Shown here: positions 54,561 through 64,000 of the stretch, piece by piece
Numbering within the stretch: position 1 is the stretch's first letter
Layout: the number at the start of each line of letters is the position of its first letter
NCBI RefSeq assembly: GCF_000613185.1
Contig: NZ_CCBB010000003.1
Coordinates: 2,170,001 to 2,234,000 of the forward strand
Direction: 5' to 3'
DNA length: 64,000 nt
Source: Mycolicibacterium cosmeticum
Lineage (GTDB): Bacteria; Actinomycetota; Actinomycetes; Mycobacteriales; Mycobacteriaceae
Notes under the pieces: model-generated
Databases searched by the model: none
Seen by the model: the letters and a program-made list of their open reading frames with translations, nothing else
What the model was told of the DNA's origin: nothing
Made by a program: the position numbers and the translations under genes

Positions 54561-56048
54561 GTGGAGCTGATCGATGCGTTGCGGGACAAGACGCGTTCGG
54601 AGGCGGTCGCGGCCGCCGAACGGCTGGCGCTGATCGCTGCCATCGTGGCCCGCCACTGCGATGACGAGGACGACGGTATCGCTCACGCCGTGATCGACGG
54701 ATGGGAGTACGCCACCGCCGACGTCTGCGCGGCATGCGGATTGACCAAGCAGGCCGCAGCCGGGCAGATGCGCATCGCGATCGCCTTACGCGACCGGTTA
54801 CCGAAAGTCGGGGCGTTGCTGGCCGCCGGCGAGATCTCGGCGAAAATCGCCGCCGCGATCACCTGGCGCACCCGCCTGGTGATCCACGAAGACGCCCTGG
54901 CTCTCATCGACGCCGCCCTGGCGGGCATCGCGCCCACGCTGGGAACGTTGTCGCAGAAGAACATCGAGGACAGCATCGACGTGTGGATCGAGAAATTCGA
55001 TCCCACCGCGGTGTCGGGCGCCCGCAGTGCAGCCCAGTCGCGCTATCTGGAGTTCGGCGGCGCCGAGGACCCCGGCGGCACCACAGGAGTCTTCGGGCGG
55101 CTGCTGGCCACCGACGCCGCCATCCTGAAGGCCCGGCTCACCGCGATCGCGGCCACCGTTTGCGACGCCGATCCGCGTACGAAGACCCAGCGGCTGGCCG
55201 ATGCGCTGGGCGTGCTGGCCGCCGATCCGCACGCCGACCGGCTGCCCTGTCTGTGCGGAGACGCGAACTGTGCTGCAGCGGGTAAGGATCCGCGCGCGGC
55301 ATCGGTCATCGTGCATGTGCTCACCGACGCATCGCCGGATGCGAGCACGGATCGCGGCCCGGCCGAACCCGAACCTCGACCCGACCCGGCGCCCGACGGG
55401 GGGTCGGGCGGCCGGAAACCCGAACTGCGCACCCGTTCGTTCCCTGCGGCCGCGGCCAACGGCTCCCCGGGCGTGCTGCTCGGTGGTGGCGTGCTGCCCG
55501 CGCCGTTGGTGAGCGACCTCGTCGCCGCCGGCGCCCGCGTCACAACCGTCAGCGGCGTAGTCGACCTGCCCGCCGAACCCGGCTACCGGCCGTCGGCGAA
55601 ACTCACCACCTGGGTCCGCACCCGAGACCTGGTGTGCAGCTTCCCAGGCTGCAACCATGCGGCCCACCGCTGCGACCTCGACCACTGTGTGCCCTGGCCG
55701 GCCGGCGCCACCCACCCCGGCAACCTCTCGGCCAAATGCCGCACCCACCACCTGCTCAAGACCTTCGGCGGCTGGGACGATTGCCAGCATCAGGACGGTA
55801 CACACACCTGGACCAGCCCCACCGGCCACACCTACACCACTGTGCCGCTGAGCCGAATCCTGTTTCCCGACAGACCTCTTGACACCCCGGCACCGTCGTC
55901 CGCACCGGTCACCACCGCGGGCGACCGTGGGCTGGCCATGCCGCGGCGCCGGCGCACCCGGGCGCAGGCGCGCGCCGCGCGGATCAATGCCGCGCGCCGC
56001 CTCAACCGACAGGCGATCGACGAGAACGCCGAACCCCCGCCGTTTTGA
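54561..56048 (+). CDS. 13E12-family (DUF222) HNH endonuclease, 5' end displaced by IS
   Basis: About 495 residues from GTG 54561. The N-terminal DUF222 region runs to about residue 330. The HNH nuclease domain is near residues 360-400, with zinc cysteines in CSFPGC and CRTHHLL and catalytic residues in CDLDHCVPWPAGATHPGN. A basic C-terminal tail follows. The native gene began at ATG 53154; the insertion element now separates the first seven codons and the promoter. The remaining frame is intact, so a nearly full-length protein could still be made if transcribed from the element, but it is more likely silent. This is a multi-copy mycobacterial repeat family. Confidence 0.85.
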   Translation: MELIDALRDKTRSEAVAAAERLALIAAIVARHCDDEDDGIAHAVIDGWEYATADVCAACGLTKQAAAGQMRIAIALRDRLPKVGALLAAGEISAKIAAAITWRTRLVIHEDALALIDAALAGIAPTLGTLSQKNIEDSIDVWIEKFDPTAVSGARSAAQSRYLEFGGAEDPGGTTGVFGRLLATDAAILKARLTAIAATVCDADPRTKTQRLADALGVLAADPHADRLPCLCGDANCAAAGKDPRAASVIVHVLTDASPDASTDRGPAEPEPRPDPAPDGGSGGRKPELRTRSFPAAAANGSPGVLLGGGVLPAPLVSDLVAAGARVTTVSGVVDLPAEPGYRPSAKLTTWVRTRDLVCSFPGCNHAAHRCDLDHCVPWPAGATHPGNLSAKCRTHHLLKTFGGWDDCQHQDGTHTWTSPTGHTYTTVPLSRILFPDRPLDTPAPSSAPVTTAGDRGLAMPRRRRTRAQARAARINAARRLNRQAIDENAEPPPF

Positions 56049-56057
56049 CGGCGCCGA

Positions 56058-57248
56058 TCACCCGCGAGGGTAGTGCGGCAGCGCGATCGAGTCCGCGGTG
56101 GTGAACCACTTGCGCTCGGCGATCGGGCGAAACGGCCAGCGCTGCATCCACTTCATCACCTGTGCGGTCACGACGATATCGCCGTTGGTCTTCGGCAGGT
56201 AGCCGTCGATCCCGTTGGCCAGGGTCTGGCAGCGCTCGATATACGGGCGCAGCACCGTCTCATACCGGGTCAGGGCATCCGGAAGCGCTTCGGCGGCAAA
56301 GGAATCCGCCGGACCGAGTTCGCCGGCCAGCACGTACGCCCCCACCAGGGCCAGGCTGGTTCCCATCCCGGACAGCGGAGACGCGCAATACCCGGCGTCA
56401 CCCACCAGCGCGACATTGCCCCGGGTAAACGAGTCCATGTGCACCTGCAGGAACGCGTCGAAGTGGAAATCGTCGGCGTCGGCCGCGGCGGCCAGCAACT
56501 GCGGGCAGTGCCATTGCGCGTCGGCGAATTGCCGGCGCAGCAGCTCGATCTGGGCACCCGTGTCACGCCGGTCGTAGTCGACGGGACCGGACCGGAACGC
56601 CAAGCCCGCCTTGGCCACCGCCGGGTCGTGCGACGGCCGCATCGAGGCATTCAGGCCCGGCTCCTGGTACAGCAGGAACCAGCCGTCCAGCCCGGCGGTG
56701 TCCGGCGCGCTGAACCACGCATGGTATCCGCCCAGCAGGGTGGTGAACTGGTCCTCGGGCCCGAACACCAGGCGCCGCACGGCCGAATGCGGTCCGTCGG
56801 CACCGACGATCAGGTCGGCGGTGACGGTGCTGCCGTCGCTGAGCGTGACGGTCGAGCCGTCGATGGCGGTGATGCGGGTGCCGAACCGGTATTCGGTGCT
56901 CGCCTCGGTGGCCCGGTACAGCACCTCGACCAGGTCGCCGCGCAGGATCTCCAGCTTGGAGACCAGGCCGTTGCCATGGAACGCCGTCACCGGCATCTCG
57001 GCCCGGCGCGAACCGTCGGCACGCACCCAGGCCGCCCCGCGCTGGTCCAGCGCCTTGGCCGTGACCGCGTCCAGCAGGCCCATCTGGGCGGTCACGTCGT
57101 GGCCCGCGCCCCGCAGGTCGACGGTCTGCCCGCCGGACCGGATACCCGGCGCCGTCTCCACCACCACGACGCGGTAGCCGGTGCGCGACAGCCAATGCGC
57201 CAACGCGGGCCCGGCGATCCCCGCGCCGCTGATCAGGACCGTCGTCAC
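56058..57248 (-). CDS. FAD-dependent monooxygenase (PHBH fold)
   Basis: A 396-residue class A flavin monooxygenase. The FAD dinucleotide motif is VLISGAGIAGPALAHWL at the N-terminus, the DG motif GADGPHSAVRRLV near 153, and the GD motif VALVGDAGYCASPLSGMGT near 290. It resembles TetX/Rv1260-type proteins that hydroxylate aromatic or polyketide-like molecules. ATG 57248 overlaps the stop of the serine hydrolase gene (ATGA), so the two are co-translated. The substrate is unknown. Confidence 0.88.
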   Translation of the reverse strand: MTTVLISGAGIAGPALAHWLSRTGYRVVVVETAPGIRSGGQTVDLRGAGHDVTAQMGLLDAVTAKALDQRGAAWVRADGSRRAEMPVTAFHGNGLVSKLEILRGDLVEVLYRATEASTEYRFGTRITAIDGSTVTLSDGSTVTADLIVGADGPHSAVRRLVFGPEDQFTTLLGGYHAWFSAPDTAGLDGWFLLYQEPGLNASMRPSHDPAVAKAGLAFRSGPVDYDRRDTGAQIELLRRQFADAQWHCPQLLAAAADADDFHFDAFLQVHMDSFTRGNVALVGDAGYCASPLSGMGTSLALVGAYVLAGELGPADSFAAEALPDALTRYETVLRPYIERCQTLANGIDGYLPKTNGDIVVTAQVMKWMQRWPFRPIAERKWFTTADSIALPHYPRG

Positions 57249-58453
57249 AATCCGAGTTCCTGGTAGGTCCGGCGGACGAATTTCGGTTGGGCCGACTGCA
57301 GTTTCGCGACCGACGTGTTCCCGCGGACGGCCGCGGCGTCGGCGCTCAGATCGGGATAGTTCTGGATCAGGTACAGCAGGATCACGTCATTGGCCGGATC
57401 GGCCTGCCACCAGGTGCCGAAGGCCCCCGGCCAGCCGAAGGTGCCCAGCCCACCCGGACCGAAGAACTGCCGCGACTGGTCCGGATCCGTCACCACCGAC
57501 ATGCTCAGGCCGAATCCGCGGCCGATCCAGAACGGTCCGCCGAGGAAGTTCTGCTGTTTCTGTTCGGCGGTCAGCCGGTCGGTGCGCATCAACCGGACCG
57601 ACTCCTCCGACAGCACTCGAACACCGTCGACGGCGCCGTCGCCCAGCAGCATCCGGGCGAACTGAAGGTAGTCGTCGGCGGTCGACATCAGGCCGGCGCC
57701 GCCCGCGCAGAACTCGGGCGGGGTGAGCGCCGGCGGACCCATCACGTCGTCGCGGAGGCCCCCTTCTGTCAGGGCGTACATGGTGGCCATCCGTCGACGC
57801 TGCACCAGGGTGAGCGCAAACCCGGTGTCACGCATGCCCAACGGATCGAAGATCCGCTCGGAGAGCACCTGATGCAACGGCTTTCCGGTCATCCGGCCGA
57901 TGGCGATGCCCAGCACGTCGGTGCCGTGACTGTAGGTCACCCGCTCGCCGGGCTGGTGGGCCAGTGGAAGCTGTGCCAGTTCGGCCAGCCAGCGGTCCTC
58001 GTTCTGCCGATGCGACAGCCGCGAATAGGCGCGTGCCAGCGGGCCGGTCACCGAGAACGGGTAGGCCAGTCCGGACCGGTGCGTCATCAGGTCCTCGAAC
58101 GTGATGGGCCGGCGCAGTGGCACCGTGACGTCCACCGGTCCGCCCGGCTGGGCCAGCACCCGCACCCCGGCGAGTTCGGGTATCCACGGCGCGATCTCGT
58201 CGCGCAGCGTGAACGTGCCCTCCTCCACCAGGGTCATCGCGGCCGCGACGGTCACCGGCTTGCTCATCGACGCGATCCGGAACACGGTGTCGCGCTGCAT
58301 CGGCAGCCCGGCCGCCACGTCACGATGGCCCAGTTCGTTGACCTGGACCACCTCACCGGCGTGCCAGACCAGGGTGACCGCCCCGGCCAGCAACCCGGAG
58401 TCGATGGCCTCGGTGATGGAGGCGCGGTTCGCGTCGAGACTCACCCGCGACAC
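57245..58453 (-). CDS. Serine hydrolase, beta-lactamase class C family
   Basis: A 402-residue enzyme of the AmpC/EstB fold. The nucleophile motif SxxK is S62-M-S-K65 in RIASMSKPVTVA. The second motif YxN appears as YSH in RVTYSHGTDVLG near residue 175. There is no signal peptide, so it is more likely an intracellular esterase than a beta-lactamase. GTG 58453 is used. It is coupled to the monooxygenase gene downstream, suggesting a shared small-molecule pathway. Confidence 0.85.
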   Translation of the reverse strand: MSRVSLDANRASITEAIDSGLLAGAVTLVWHAGEVVQVNELGHRDVAAGLPMQRDTVFRIASMSKPVTVAAAMTLVEEGTFTLRDEIAPWIPELAGVRVLAQPGGPVDVTVPLRRPITFEDLMTHRSGLAYPFSVTGPLARAYSRLSHRQNEDRWLAELAQLPLAHQPGERVTYSHGTDVLGIAIGRMTGKPLHQVLSERIFDPLGMRDTGFALTLVQRRRMATMYALTEGGLRDDVMGPPALTPPEFCAGGAGLMSTADDYLQFARMLLGDGAVDGVRVLSEESVRLMRTDRLTAEQKQQNFLGGPFWIGRGFGLSMSVVTDPDQSRQFFGPGGLGTFGWPGAFGTWWQADPANDVILLYLIQNYPDLSADAAAVRGNTSVAKLQSAQPKFVRRTYQELGL

Positions 58454-58489
58454 GATACTGATCGTGCGGTGTCAGCGGTCCCGACCGGG

Positions 58490-60160
58490 TCAACCGGCGG
58501 CGTTGGCGGCTGCGGCCGCGCGCGCCAGCTCGGCCAACAGCGGCGGCACGTCGGCCCGGTCGACGACCACCTCGATGACCGCCATCCGGTCCCGATTCTC
58601 GGCGGCCGCGGCCAGCGCGGCATCCAGTTCACCGACCGTGCTGGCGTGGGCGGTCAGGGCGTCGGGCACACCGAGGGCCGCCGGTAGCTCCTGCCAGCGC
58701 CACGTGACGATGTCGTTGTAGTAGGCCGCGGGACCGTGAATGGCCCGCTCCACCGTGTAGCCGTCGTTGTTGACGACGATGATCACCGGGGCGATACCCT
58801 CGCGGGCCATCACCCCGATCTCCTGCACCGTCAGCTGGGCGGCACCGTCGCCGATGAGCAGCACGATCCGTCGGTCCCGGTGCGCCAGCGCCGCGCCGAG
58901 CGCGGCAGGCAGGGTGTAGCCGATCGACCCCCACAGCGGTTGCCCGATGAACGTCACCCCGGCCGGCAGGCGGTGCGCGGCCATCCCGTAGAACGACGTG
59001 CCCTGGTCGGCCAGCACCACATTCCCCGGGGTCAGTGCGTCAGAAACCCGGTCCCACAACATCTTCTGGGTGAGCGCGGTGTCCGGGGCCGGGGCGGCGT
59101 CGCGGGCCGGCGCGACGGGGTCGGCCACGGCGGGAAAGCTGACGCCCCGATCGGTGAGGATGCCGGTCAGCGCCTCGAGCGCGGCGTCGATATCGATCGG
59201 GGCGAACACCTGTCCGGCGACGGTGGCCTGCACCGGTCCGACGTCGATGGTGCGGGCCGGGTCGATCTGCTGGGAGAAGAAGCCGCTGACCATATCGGTG
59301 AACTGCACGCCGGCGGTCACCAGCACCGGGGCCTCCTCGACGGCGCGGCGCACCGGCTCGGCGCTGGCCGCCCCGGCGTAGATGCCCAGGTAGTTGGGCG
59401 AGCTCTCGTCGAGCAGGCTCTTGCCCCACATCAGCGTCGCGTACGGCACGGTATCGGCGGCCAGCAGATCGGCCAGTTTGTCGACGGCGCCGAGCCGGTG
59501 CACCAGCAGGTCGGCCAGCACCGTCACCTGATGCTCACCGATGAGCCGCCGCGCCGCGGCGGTGAACAGGGCCAGGGCCCGCGGGCTGGTACCGCCGCCG
59601 TAGGTCGGCAACGGCGCCGACGGCGGGTCGACGGGAAAGCGGGCCACATCGGTGGCGAGCAGCAGATATCCGGGCCGCTTCTGTTCGCGGACCTCCGAGA
59701 GCACCCGGTCGATCTCCCGGGTGGCGGTGGCCGGGATCAGACTGGCCTGGGCGCAGGTGATTTCCCGGGCCATCCGGAAGAAGTGCTCGAAATCGCCGTC
59801 GCCGAGGGAGTGGTGGACCACCCGGCGGGCGGCCTGGGCGTCCTTGGACGGTGCGCCCACGATGTGCACCACCGGCACGTGCTCGGCAAAACTGCCGGCG
59901 ACGGCGTTCGCCGCCGACAGCTCGCCCACGCCGAAAGTGGTGACCAGCGCGGCGATTCCCCGCAACCGGCCGTAGCCGTCGGCGGTGTAGCCGGCATTGA
60001 GCTCGTTGGCCCCGCCCACCCAGCGGATGGTGTCGTGCGCGAGCACGTGGTCCAGGAACTCCAGATTGAAATCGCCTGGCACCCCGAACACCTCGGTCGC
60101 GCCCAGCTCGGCCAGCCGGTCCAGCAGATAGTCGCCAACGGTGTAGTCGGTATCGGTCAT
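58490..60160 (-). CDS. kdc: Thiamine-diphosphate 2-keto-acid decarboxylase
   Basis: A 556-residue enzyme with the three pyruvate-decarboxylase-type domains. The catalytic glutamate is E53 in [17 protein letters not shown]. The adjacent histidines are in [14 protein letters not shown] near 115. The ThDP/Mg motif starts GDG near residue 437 ([16 protein letters not shown]) and ends VNNDGYTVE. It is similar to mycobacterial alpha-keto-acid decarboxylase (Rv0853c), which acts on branched-chain and aromatic keto acids. TAGGCT lies six bases before its ATG, indicating a leaderless transcript. It is divergent from the MHS transporter. Confidence 0.93.
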   Translation of the reverse strand: MTDTDYTVGDYLLDRLAELGATEVFGVPGDFNLEFLDHVLAHDTIRWVGGANELNAGYTADGYGRLRGIAALVTTFGVGELSAANAVAGSFAEHVPVVHIVGAPSKDAQAARRVVHHSLGDGDFEHFFRMAREITCAQASLIPATATREIDRVLSEVREQKRPGYLLLATDVARFPVDPPSAPLPTYGGGTSPRALALFTAAARRLIGEHQVTVLADLLVHRLGAVDKLADLLAADTVPYATLMWGKSLLDESSPNYLGIYAGAASAEPVRRAVEEAPVLVTAGVQFTDMVSGFFSQQIDPARTIDVGPVQATVAGQVFAPIDIDAALEALTGILTDRGVSFPAVADPVAPARDAAPAPDTALTQKMLWDRVSDALTPGNVVLADQGTSFYGMAAHRLPAGVTFIGQPLWGSIGYTLPAALGAALAHRDRRIVLLIGDGAAQLTVQEIGVMAREGIAPVIIVVNNDGYTVERAIHGPAAYYNDIVTWRWQELPAALGVPDALTAHASTVGELDAALAAAAENRDRMAVIEVVVDRADVPPLLAELARAAAAANAAG

Positions 60161-60166
60161 CAGCCG

Positions 60167-60172
60167 AGCCTA
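60167..60172 (-). promoter_or_regulatory. -10 box for leaderless kdc mRNA
   Basis: On the minus strand TAGGCT is followed by six bases and the ATG at 60160. The divergent transporter GTG is only 35 bases from this ATG, so both promoters overlap. Confidence 0.6.
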
Positions 60173-60195
60173 CGCACGGGTGCATACTTTTTCGG

Positions 60196-61503
60196 GTGAC
60201 CACAGCAGCGCAGGCCCCGATGAAGAAGGTGGCCTTCGCCAGCTTCGTCGGCACCGCCATCGAGTTCTACGACTTCTACATCTACGGCACGGCCGCCGCG
60301 CTGGTGTTCCCGAAGATCTTCTTCCCCAACCTGAGCCCGACGATGGGCACCATCTCCTCGCTGGCCACCTTCGCGGCCGCGTTCCTGTCCCGCCCGGTGG
60401 GCGCGGCGGTGTTCGGGCATTTCGGTGATCGGTTGGGACGGAAGAAGACTCTGATCGCCACCCTGCTGATCATGGGCATCTCCACCTTCGCCGTCGGGCT
60501 GGTGCCCAGCGCGGCCTCGATCGGGATACTGGCGCCGGTCATCCTGCTCACCCTGCGGCTGTGTCAGGGCTTCGCCGTCGGTGGTGAGTGGGCCGGGTCG
60601 GCGCTGCTGTCGGCCGAGTACGCCCCCGATGAGCAGCGCGGCAAATACGGCATGTTCACCCAGCTGGGTGCCGGTGCCGGGTTGGCCACCAGCAACCTGG
60701 TGTTCCTGATCGCCAACGTGACGATCGGGGAGAAGAGCCCGGTGTTCCTGGATTGGGGCTGGCGGGTGCCGTTCCTGGTGAGCGGGCTGCTGGTGATCGT
60801 CGCCCTGTACGTGCGGCTGAGTATCGACGAGACCCCGGTGTTCGCCGCGGAACAGCGCCGCAACGCCGTGCCCCGGGCACCGCTGACCGAGCTGCTGCGC
60901 ACCCAGACACCGCAGGTGCTGCTCGCCGCGGGCTGCATGGTCGGCATCTTCACCATGAGCTTCCTCGGCGGCACCTACCTGCTCAGCTACGCCGCCACCA
61001 AGATCGGCCACCCGCGCACCCTCATCCTGACCGTCGGGGTGCTCGCCGGTGTCGCGCTGATGACGTTCACCGCCATCTCGGCGGTGCTGTGCGACCGGTA
61101 CGGCCGGCGCCGGATCATCCTGGCCGGTTTCGTCGTCGCGCTGCCCTGGGCCTTCCTGGTGATGCCGATGATCGACACCGGTTCGCCGTGGCTGTTCGCG
61201 CTGGCGATCGGCGGCATGTTCTGCATCTTCGGCACGTCCTACGGACCCATCGCCTCGTTCCTGCCGGAGATCTTCGCCACCCGCTACCGCTACACCGGTG
61301 CCGGGCTGGCCTTCAACCTGGCCGGCATCGTCGGTGGCGCGGTGCCGCCGCTGATCGCCGGGGTGCTGGTCAGCGATTTCGGCAGCTGGTCGGTGGGGGC
61401 GCTGATGGCGGTCTTCGTGGTGGTCAGCATCGCCTCGACCGTGGTGCTGCCGGAGACGAAGGGCACACCACTGGCCGACGACCCGGCCGAGGTGGCCTGC
61501 TAA
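60196..61503 (+). CDS. MHS-family MFS transporter (metabolite:H+ symporter)
   Basis: A 435-residue protein with twelve predicted membrane segments. The MHS signature is [20 protein letters not shown] at the N-terminus and [12 protein letters not shown] (the MFS loop 2-3 motif) near residue 78; [19 protein letters not shown] follows near 125. Relatives take up organic acids, proline/betaine, shikimate or keto acids with protons. Divergent position next to a keto-acid decarboxylase suggests a keto acid or related carboxylate. GTG 60196 has TACTTT five bases upstream. Confidence 0.9.
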   Translation: MTTAAQAPMKKVAFASFVGTAIEFYDFYIYGTAAALVFPKIFFPNLSPTMGTISSLATFAAAFLSRPVGAAVFGHFGDRLGRKKTLIATLLIMGISTFAVGLVPSAASIGILAPVILLTLRLCQGFAVGGEWAGSALLSAEYAPDEQRGKYGMFTQLGAGAGLATSNLVFLIANVTIGEKSPVFLDWGWRVPFLVSGLLVIVALYVRLSIDETPVFAAEQRRNAVPRAPLTELLRTQTPQVLLAAGCMVGIFTMSFLGGTYLLSYAATKIGHPRTLILTVGVLAGVALMTFTAISAVLCDRYGRRRIILAGFVVALPWAFLVMPMIDTGSPWLFALAIGGMFCIFGTSYGPIASFLPEIFATRYRYTGAGLAFNLAGIVGGAVPPLIAGVLVSDFGSWSVGALMAVFVVVSIASTVVLPETKGTPLADDPAEVAC

Positions 61504-61530
61504 GCTACCCGGCAGTTCGACGTCCTTTAA

Positions 61531-61571
61531 CGATCCGTCCCGAGAGGCGGAGAAGGAGGTCCGGGTTAATC
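61531..61571 (+). promoter_or_regulatory. PyrR-binding leader of the pyr operon
   Basis: The mRNA stretch CCGTCCCGAGAGGCGG (61535-61550) contains the conserved PyrR-binding loop (UCC-x-GAGAGG) in a small stem. AAGGAGG (61553-61559), the pyrR ribosome binding site, follows at once. In M. smegmatis PyrR is known to bind such a loop and block translation in response to UMP rather than to drive attenuation. No terminator hairpin is visible here, which fits translational repression. Confidence 0.75.
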
Positions 61572-62153
61572 GTGGGCACCGCTGATGCCGCACACGCCGA
61601 CCGGGAATTGATGTCCGCCGCCGATGTGAGCCGGACCGTTTCCCGCATCGCGCACCAGATCATCGAAAAGACCGCGCTGGACGCGCCCGACGCGCCGCGC
61701 GTGGTGCTGCTCGGCATCCCCACCCGTGGTGTCCTGCTGGCCAACCGGCTGGCCGAGAAGGTCCGCGAGTTCGCGGAGGTCGACCTGGCCCACGGCGCGC
61801 TGGACATCACGCTGTACCGCGACGACCTGAACATCAAACCGCCGCGGCCGCTGGAGGTCACCTCGATCCCGTCCGGCGGCATCGACGGTGCGCTGGTGAT
61901 CCTGGTCGACGACGTGCTCTACTCCGGCCGTTCGGTCCGCTCGGCCTTGGACGCGCTGCGCGATATCGGCAGGCCCCGCGCCGTGCAGCTGGCGGTGCTG
62001 GTCGACCGTGGCCACCGCGAGCTGCCGATCCGGGCCGACTACGTCGGCAAGAACGTCCCGACGTCGCGCAGCGAGAACGTCAAGGTGCGCCTGCAGGAGA
62101 GCGACGGCTACGACGGTGTGAAGATCGCCCCCTACGGAGGACCGGCTCGGTAA
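61572..62153 (+). CDS. pyrR: Pyr operon regulator PyrR / uracil phosphoribosyltransferase
   Basis: A 193-residue type I phosphoribosyltransferase fold. The PRPP loop is [21 protein letters not shown] near residue 113, and the basic RNA-binding surface includes [14 protein letters not shown]. It binds pyr mRNA with UMP and has uracil phosphoribosyltransferase activity in the family. GTG 61572 follows the ribosome binding site by 12 bases. It ends TAATG, overlapping pyrB by one base. Confidence 0.95.
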   Translation: MGTADAAHADRELMSAADVSRTVSRIAHQIIEKTALDAPDAPRVVLLGIPTRGVLLANRLAEKVREFAEVDLAHGALDITLYRDDLNIKPPRPLEVTSIPSGGIDGALVILVDDVLYSGRSVRSALDALRDIGRPRAVQLAVLVDRGHRELPIRADYVGKNVPTSRSENVKVRLQESDGYDGVKIAPYGGPAR

Positions 62154-63109
62154 TGAAACACCTTCTCTCGGCCGCTGACCTGTCCCGCGACGAGGCGACC
62201 GCGATCCTCGACGACGCCGACCGGTTCCGTGAGGCGTTGCTGGGCCGCGAGGTCAAGAAGTTGCCGACGCTGCGCGGGCGCACCGTCATCACGATGTTCT
62301 ACGAGAACTCCACCCGCACCCGGGTGTCCTTCGAGGTGGCCGGCAAGTGGATGAGCGCCGACGTCATCAATGTCAGCGCCTCGGGCTCCTCGGTGGCCAA
62401 GGGCGAATCGCTGCGCGACACCGCCCTGACCCTGCGCGCCGCCGGTGCCGACGCGCTGATCATCCGGCACCCGGCTTCGGGTGCGGCCCAACAACTCTCG
62501 AAGTGGACAGTGGAACCCGACGGGACCGGTCCGTCGGTCATCAACGCCGGCGACGGCACCCACCAGCACCCCACCCAGGCTCTGCTGGACGCGCTGACCA
62601 TCCGGCAGCGGCTCGGCTCGATCGACGGCAGGCGGGTGGTCATCGTCGGCGACATCCTGCACAGCCGGGTGGCGCGGTCCAACGTCGAACTGCTGAGCAC
62701 CCTCGGTGCGGAGGTGGTGTTGGTGGCACCGCCGACACTGCTGCCGGTCGGGGTCGCGGACTGGCCGGTCAGCGTGTCGCACGAGCTGGACGCCGAACTG
62801 CCCGCCGCGGACGCCGTGCTGATGCTGCGGGTGCAGGCCGAGCGGATGAACGGTGGCTTCTTCCCGTCGGCCCGTGAGTATTCGGTGCGCTACGGGTTGA
62901 GTGAGAAACGCCTGGCGCGGCTGGCCGAGGACACGGTGGTGCTGCACCCCGGCCCGATGCTGCGCGGCATGGAGATCGCGCACTCGGTGGCCGACGCGCC
63001 GCAATCGGCGGTGCTGCAACAAGTTTCCAATGGTGTCCATGTGCGGATGGCGGTGCTGTTCCACCTACTGGTGGGGGCAGAGTCCGAAAAGGCCGGGGTG
63101 GTTTCATGA
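62153..63109 (+). CDS. pyrB: Aspartate carbamoyltransferase catalytic subunit
   Basis: A 318-residue transcarbamylase. Carbamoyl-phosphate contacts are [11 protein letters not shown] near residue 48 and [10 protein letters not shown] near 142; aspartate-side residues are in [12 protein letters not shown] near 220 and [12 protein letters not shown] near 263. It makes carbamoyl aspartate in de novo UMP synthesis. Coupled on both sides (TAATG to pyrR, ATGA to pyrC). Confidence 0.96.
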   Translation: MKHLLSAADLSRDEATAILDDADRFREALLGREVKKLPTLRGRTVITMFYENSTRTRVSFEVAGKWMSADVINVSASGSSVAKGESLRDTALTLRAAGADALIIRHPASGAAQQLSKWTVEPDGTGPSVINAGDGTHQHPTQALLDALTIRQRLGSIDGRRVVIVGDILHSRVARSNVELLSTLGAEVVLVAPPTLLPVGVADWPVSVSHELDAELPAADAVLMLRVQAERMNGGFFPSAREYSVRYGLSEKRLARLAEDTVVLHPGPMLRGMEIAHSVADAPQSAVLQQVSNGVHVRMAVLFHLLVGAESEKAGVVS

Positions 63110-64000
63110 CGATTCTGATCAAGGGTGTGCGGCTCTACGGCGAGGGTGAGCCGGTCGATGTGCTGGTGTCCGACGGGCAGATCGCCGAGATCGGCACGGG
63201 CGCCTCGGGGGACACCGTGATCGACGCCGCCGGCCAGATCCTGCTGCCCGGTTTCGTCGACCTGCACACCCATCTGCGCGAACCCGGCCGCGAATACGCC
63301 GAGGACATCGAAACCGGTTCGGCCGCAGCCGCTCTGGGCGGCTATACGGCGGTGTTCGCGATGGCCAACACCGATCCGGTGGCCGACAGCGCGGTGGTCA
63401 CCGACCATGTGTGGCACCGCGGGCAGCAGGTCGGCCTGGTCGACGTGCACCCGGTGGGTGCGGTCACCGTCGGGTTGGAGGGCAAGCAGCTCACCGAGAT
63501 GGGCCTGATGGCCGCCGGGGTGGGGCAGGTGCGGATGTTCTCCGATGACGGCATCTGCGTGCACGATCCGCTGGTGATGCGCCGCGCGCTGGAATACGCC
63601 AGCGGGCTCGGGGTGCTGATCGCCCAGCACGCCGAGGAGCCGCGGCTGACCGTGGGTGCCGTCGCGCACGAGGGCCCCAACGCCGCCAAACTGGGACTGG
63701 CCGGCTGGCCGCGCTCGGCCGAGGAGTCCATCGTCGCGCGTGACGCGATCCTGGCCCGCGACGCCGGCGCCCGGGTGCACATCTGCCACGCGTCCACCGC
63801 GGGCACCGTCGAGCTGCTGAAATGGGCCAAGGGGCAAGGTATCTCGATCACGGCGGAGGTGACCCCGCACCACCTGCTGCTCGACGACGCGGTGCTGGCC
63901 GACTACGACGGGCGCAACCGGGTGAACCCGCCGCTGCGCGAGGCCAGTGACGTGGCCGCGCTGCGCCAGGCGCTGGCCGACGGTGTCATCGACTGTGTGG
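63106..64000 (+). CDS. pyrC: Dihydroorotase (3' end outside window)
   Basis: The first 298 codons of a type I dihydroorotase. The zinc ligands are in [10 protein letters not shown] near residue 44, the metal-bridging acid/lysine region is [10 protein letters not shown] near 144, and later histidines are in AQHAEEPRL and [11 protein letters not shown]. It closes carbamoyl aspartate to dihydroorotate. The gene continues past 64000. Confidence 0.95.
   Translation, partial: MTILIKGVRLYGEGEPVDVLVSDGQIAEIGTGASGDTVIDAAGQILLPGFVDLHTHLREPGREYAEDIETGSAAAALGGYTAVFAMANTDPVADSAVVTDHVWHRGQQVGLVDVHPVGAVTVGLEGKQLTEMGLMAAGVGQVRMFSDDGICVHDPLVMRRALEYASGLGVLIAQHAEEPRLTVGAVAHEGPNAAKLGLAGWPRSAEESIVARDAILARDAGARVHICHASTAGTVELLKWAKGQGISITAEVTPHHLLLDDAVLADYDGRNRVNPPLREASDVAALRQALADGVIDCV

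Noticed and set aside
57245..58453. Beta-lactamase resistance gene
   Set aside because: The SxxK and Tyr motifs fit the class C fold, but there is no signal peptide and the coupling to a monooxygenase fits an esterase-type serine hydrolase better.

Overview
The window is a 64 kb piece of a high-GC actinobacterial chromosome, almost certainly a rapidly growing Mycobacterium (Mycolicibacterium). From established knowledge of M. tuberculosis, the gene order follows the H37Rv interval from about Rv2578c to Rv2532c: an Rv2578c-type radical SAM protein, a YpfJ-type metallopeptidase, an SRPBCC protein, a ketopantoate-reductase-like protein, aspS, the Rv2566-Rv2569c transglutaminase group, rarA, an Rv2556c-type YjbQ protein, an Rv2557/58-type protein, alaS-ruvX-mltG-aroE, aroC-aroK-aroB, pepQ-efp-nusB. 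Blocks not found there are interleaved. No rRNA, tRNA or CRISPR array was recognised, and no gap between genes exceeds about 250 bases.

Layout. 1-3294 (minus): urea ABC transporter urtA-urtB-urtC, with urtC running off the left edge. 3527-6171: a secreted small protein, a SAM methyltransferase and a radical SAM protein behind a perfect LexA box. 6181-10249: a lipid-catabolism locus with two acyl-CoA dehydrogenases and a TetR regulator (minus), divergent from a TesB-like thioesterase. 10227-18314: DinB-like protein and YpfJ (minus), carboxylesterase, SRPBCC and PanE-like proteins (minus), then aspS, a Ddn-like protein and a condensation-fold acyltransferase-like protein. 18325-20950: NmrA-like protein and thiolase (minus), divergent from an HxlR regulator with two operator-like repeats between. 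20992-28884: transglutaminase/DUF2126, circularly permuted ATP-grasp/Alpha-E, a second transglutaminase and a zinc-ribbon peptidase, in one coupled run. 28862-30381 (minus): MerR regulator and SDR reductase. 30494-33100: DUF3097, rarA, YjbQ. 33881-43022: alaS, ruvX, mltG, aroE, A24 peptidase, GNAT, aroC, aroK, aroB, tightly packed. 43563-46246: pepQ, efp, nusB and a hypothetical protein.

46426-53030 is the most unusual part: GntR/UTRA regulator, AprB-like ferredoxin, a NitT/TauT-type ABC transporter (lipoprotein, permease, ATPase) and an AprA-like flavoprotein fused to HEAT repeats. It reads as one transcription unit for importing and redox-processing an unknown, possibly organosulfur, compound. 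Just after it a 1.37 kb IS3-like element sits in codon 8 of a 13E12-family HNH gene, flanked by a 6 bp direct repeat. The right end carries an FAD monooxygenase, a serine hydrolase and a 2-keto-acid decarboxylase (minus), an MHS-family symporter, and the start of the pyrimidine operon pyrR-pyrB-pyrC with a PyrR-binding leader; pyrC is cut by the right edge.

Regulatory signals are unusually readable. Many genes have a TANNNT -10 box exactly six bases before an ATG or GTG, as expected for leaderless mRNAs, and this settles several start codons. Palindromic operator candidates lie next to the LexA-type, TetR, HxlR and MerR loci. Long frames opposite aspS, alaS, the DUF2126 gene and the flavoprotein are composition artefacts and were left out.
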